The notes below the pieces were generated by a model. The model was given only the letters and a program-made list of their open reading frames with translations, did not search any database and had not been told where the DNA came from. From Prorocentrum cordatum (Eukaryota; Sar; Dinophyceae; Prorocentrales; Prorocentraceae), in contig CAUYUJ010016149.1 in assembly GCA_963575745.1 (NCBI GenBank), forward strand, positions 1 through 30,000: 30,000 nt of DNA, written 5' to 3'. A program made the position numbers and the translations under genes. Shown here in pieces: positions 28,921-30,000 of the stretch (position 1 is its first letter; every line of letters starts with the position of its first letter).

Positions 28921-29240
28921 TAGTGCGAAGCAGAGGCGAGCAATGCGCACCAATGCGCAGCAATGTACAGCAGTGCGCAGCAGTGCGTTGCAGTGCACAG
29001 CAATGCACAGCAATGCAAAGCAGGGCACAACATTGCAAAGCATTGCAAAGCAATGCAATGAACGCAAAGCAACGGAAAGCAACACAACGCAGCGCAACGC
29101 AATTGCAACGCATTGCAGCGCGATCGCACTGCGATGCGGTTGCAACGCCACGCAAAAAAACAGTGCAATGCGATCGCAATGCGAGTGCAGTGCGATTGCT
29201 GTGCGATGCAATGCGGCTGCATTGCAACGCGACGGCAACG
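28921..29240. repeat. 10-bp tandem array (CAATGCACAG-type)
   Basis: Between 28981 and 29060 consecutive decamers align without indels: CAGTGCACAG, CAATGCACAG, CAATGCAAAG, CATTGCAAAG and so on. The pattern continues more loosely to about 29240 with GCGATCGCA variants. The period matches about one DNA helical turn. Frames across it give Cys/Leu/Ala-rich products on the minus strand, which I regard as repeat translation. Confidence 0.9.
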
Positions 29241-30000
29241 CATCGACGGGGCGGCGGCGCTGGAGGGGAACGGGACCGCGGGACCTGCAGACAGGGGCCT
29301 TCGATCTGGACATGCTGCGGCGACGTGCTCGGGGAACGGGGCTGCTTTGGGCCGCGCACGGGCCCTGCTCGCAGGAAAGAGGCAAGGGCTCCCGAGTGCC
29401 AGCGCTGCTGGGGACTCCGATCCATAATTAGCACACCGGTGAGCCAGGATTCCGTCGGGCGCGTCCCTCTTCAGGAGGAATCTTCAAGAGCAGTTTAAAC
29501 ATTGTCTGGGGACGATGCTTCGTGCTCTTTCGACCATTTTCGATTTTGTTTTGACTATCTTATAGGACTCTTCCAAAACCCGCCTGTAGGAGGACATGCC
29601 CGACCTAGAACTAGGAATGGGCGCAGGGAGCTGGACAGCCTACGCCTCGCAGCTGTTTGCCCCCCCCCCCAGGGGGCCGGCAGATCACCGTCCGATCCAG
29701 ATCCGTACAGTCGGGGCCATGAAGAAGGAACCCTTTTCGTTGGGGAGGGGCTCCGCGTTCCGTAAGTGTTTCGCAGCTTGCCTCAGATTTTCCTTATGTC
29801 TTCGATCGGAAATCGAAGCTTAACACATGGAAAAAAGGGGCCTCGTTCCTTATTTGGGGTTCCTTAGGTCAACGCCTCGACTGTATCCTTTACCCCTACA
29901 TCCCTGTCCCTATACCCCTGGGCTATATCCTTACGTCTATCCCCACCACGATCCCCCCATCGTGGCCCTCTCAGCTGCGCTCGGGAGCCGTTTCCCGCTC
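29241..30000. other. Unique right end, no supported gene
   Basis: A 34-bp segment at 29291-29324 between CCTGCAG and GTGCTC reads TGAFDLDMLRR and could be a mini-exon. A C10-11 run lies near 29660-29671. After 29820 the sequence turns into a TACCCCTA/TATCC-rich stretch of imperfect repeats (29885-29945). No domain, RNA gene or further repeat family is recognised before the window ends. Confidence 0.45.

Noticed and set aside
28880-29434. Cysteine-rich 184-codon minus-strand frame
   Set aside because: It covers the decamer array; the Cys/Leu/Ala pattern repeats with the 10-bp unit.

Overview
This window reads as a nuclear fragment of a GC-rich eukaryotic protist, most likely a dinoflagellate. 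The best evidence is one recognisable coding module at about 2476-4697. It is a 5'-truncated, multiply frameshifted non-LTR (LINE-type) retroelement made of an RT C-terminal end, a CCHC-like zinc knuckle, an RNase H domain and a cysteine-rich tail, in the arrangement I recall from dinoflagellate retroelements. Very low coding density and abundant simple repeats agree. Another alveolate or a haptophyte cannot be excluded. I see no bacterial operon, rRNA, intact tRNA, spliced-leader gene or CRISPR array.

Layout: 1-607 CAGCCT-type array; 608-1228 array of 73-bp units; 1360-2405 first copy of a repeat module built from two 450-bp units plus a tail; 2444-2470 (TA)n; 2476-4697 decayed retroelement; 4700-6500 GC-rich sequence with (GTC)29 and possible exon islands; 6660-6860 a 12-bp ATCGAT-type array; 6960-9090 long pyrimidine then purine tracts with a compound palindrome at 8065-8217; 9229-10490 a GAT-rich array; 10575-12960 GGA and TCC arrays with anonymous spacers; 13082-13147 a tRNA-like minus-strand sequence; 13996-14462 a two-exon candidate gene end; 14612-15715 two inverted-repeat structures; 16300-16455 TCGGTT-rich; 16997-17577 array of 89-90-bp units; 18278-19464 second copy of the 450-bp module; 19899-20830 a second GAT array punctuated by TGTCCCGATG; 20838-21075 the 12-bp array in opposite orientation; 21110-21360 TGCA/TATG/GT/CT tracts; 22999-23161 a large foldback; 23240-26150 mostly anonymous unique sequence; 26157-26590 a CA-rich array; 27850-28500 array of 42-bp units; 28921-29240 array of 10-bp units.

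Most long open frames are products of repeats, since triplet tracts and the 42-bp and 450-bp arrays stay open in several frames on both strands. They are not reported as genes. A few short, protein-like islands are bounded by plausible AG and GT splice sites. The best are 13996-14160 with 14310-14462 (+), 9103-9198 (-) and 27247-27321 (+). They suggest multi-exon genes with repeat-filled introns, but none matches a family I can name. The genes therefore do not form a visible pathway; the window is dominated by repeat biology.
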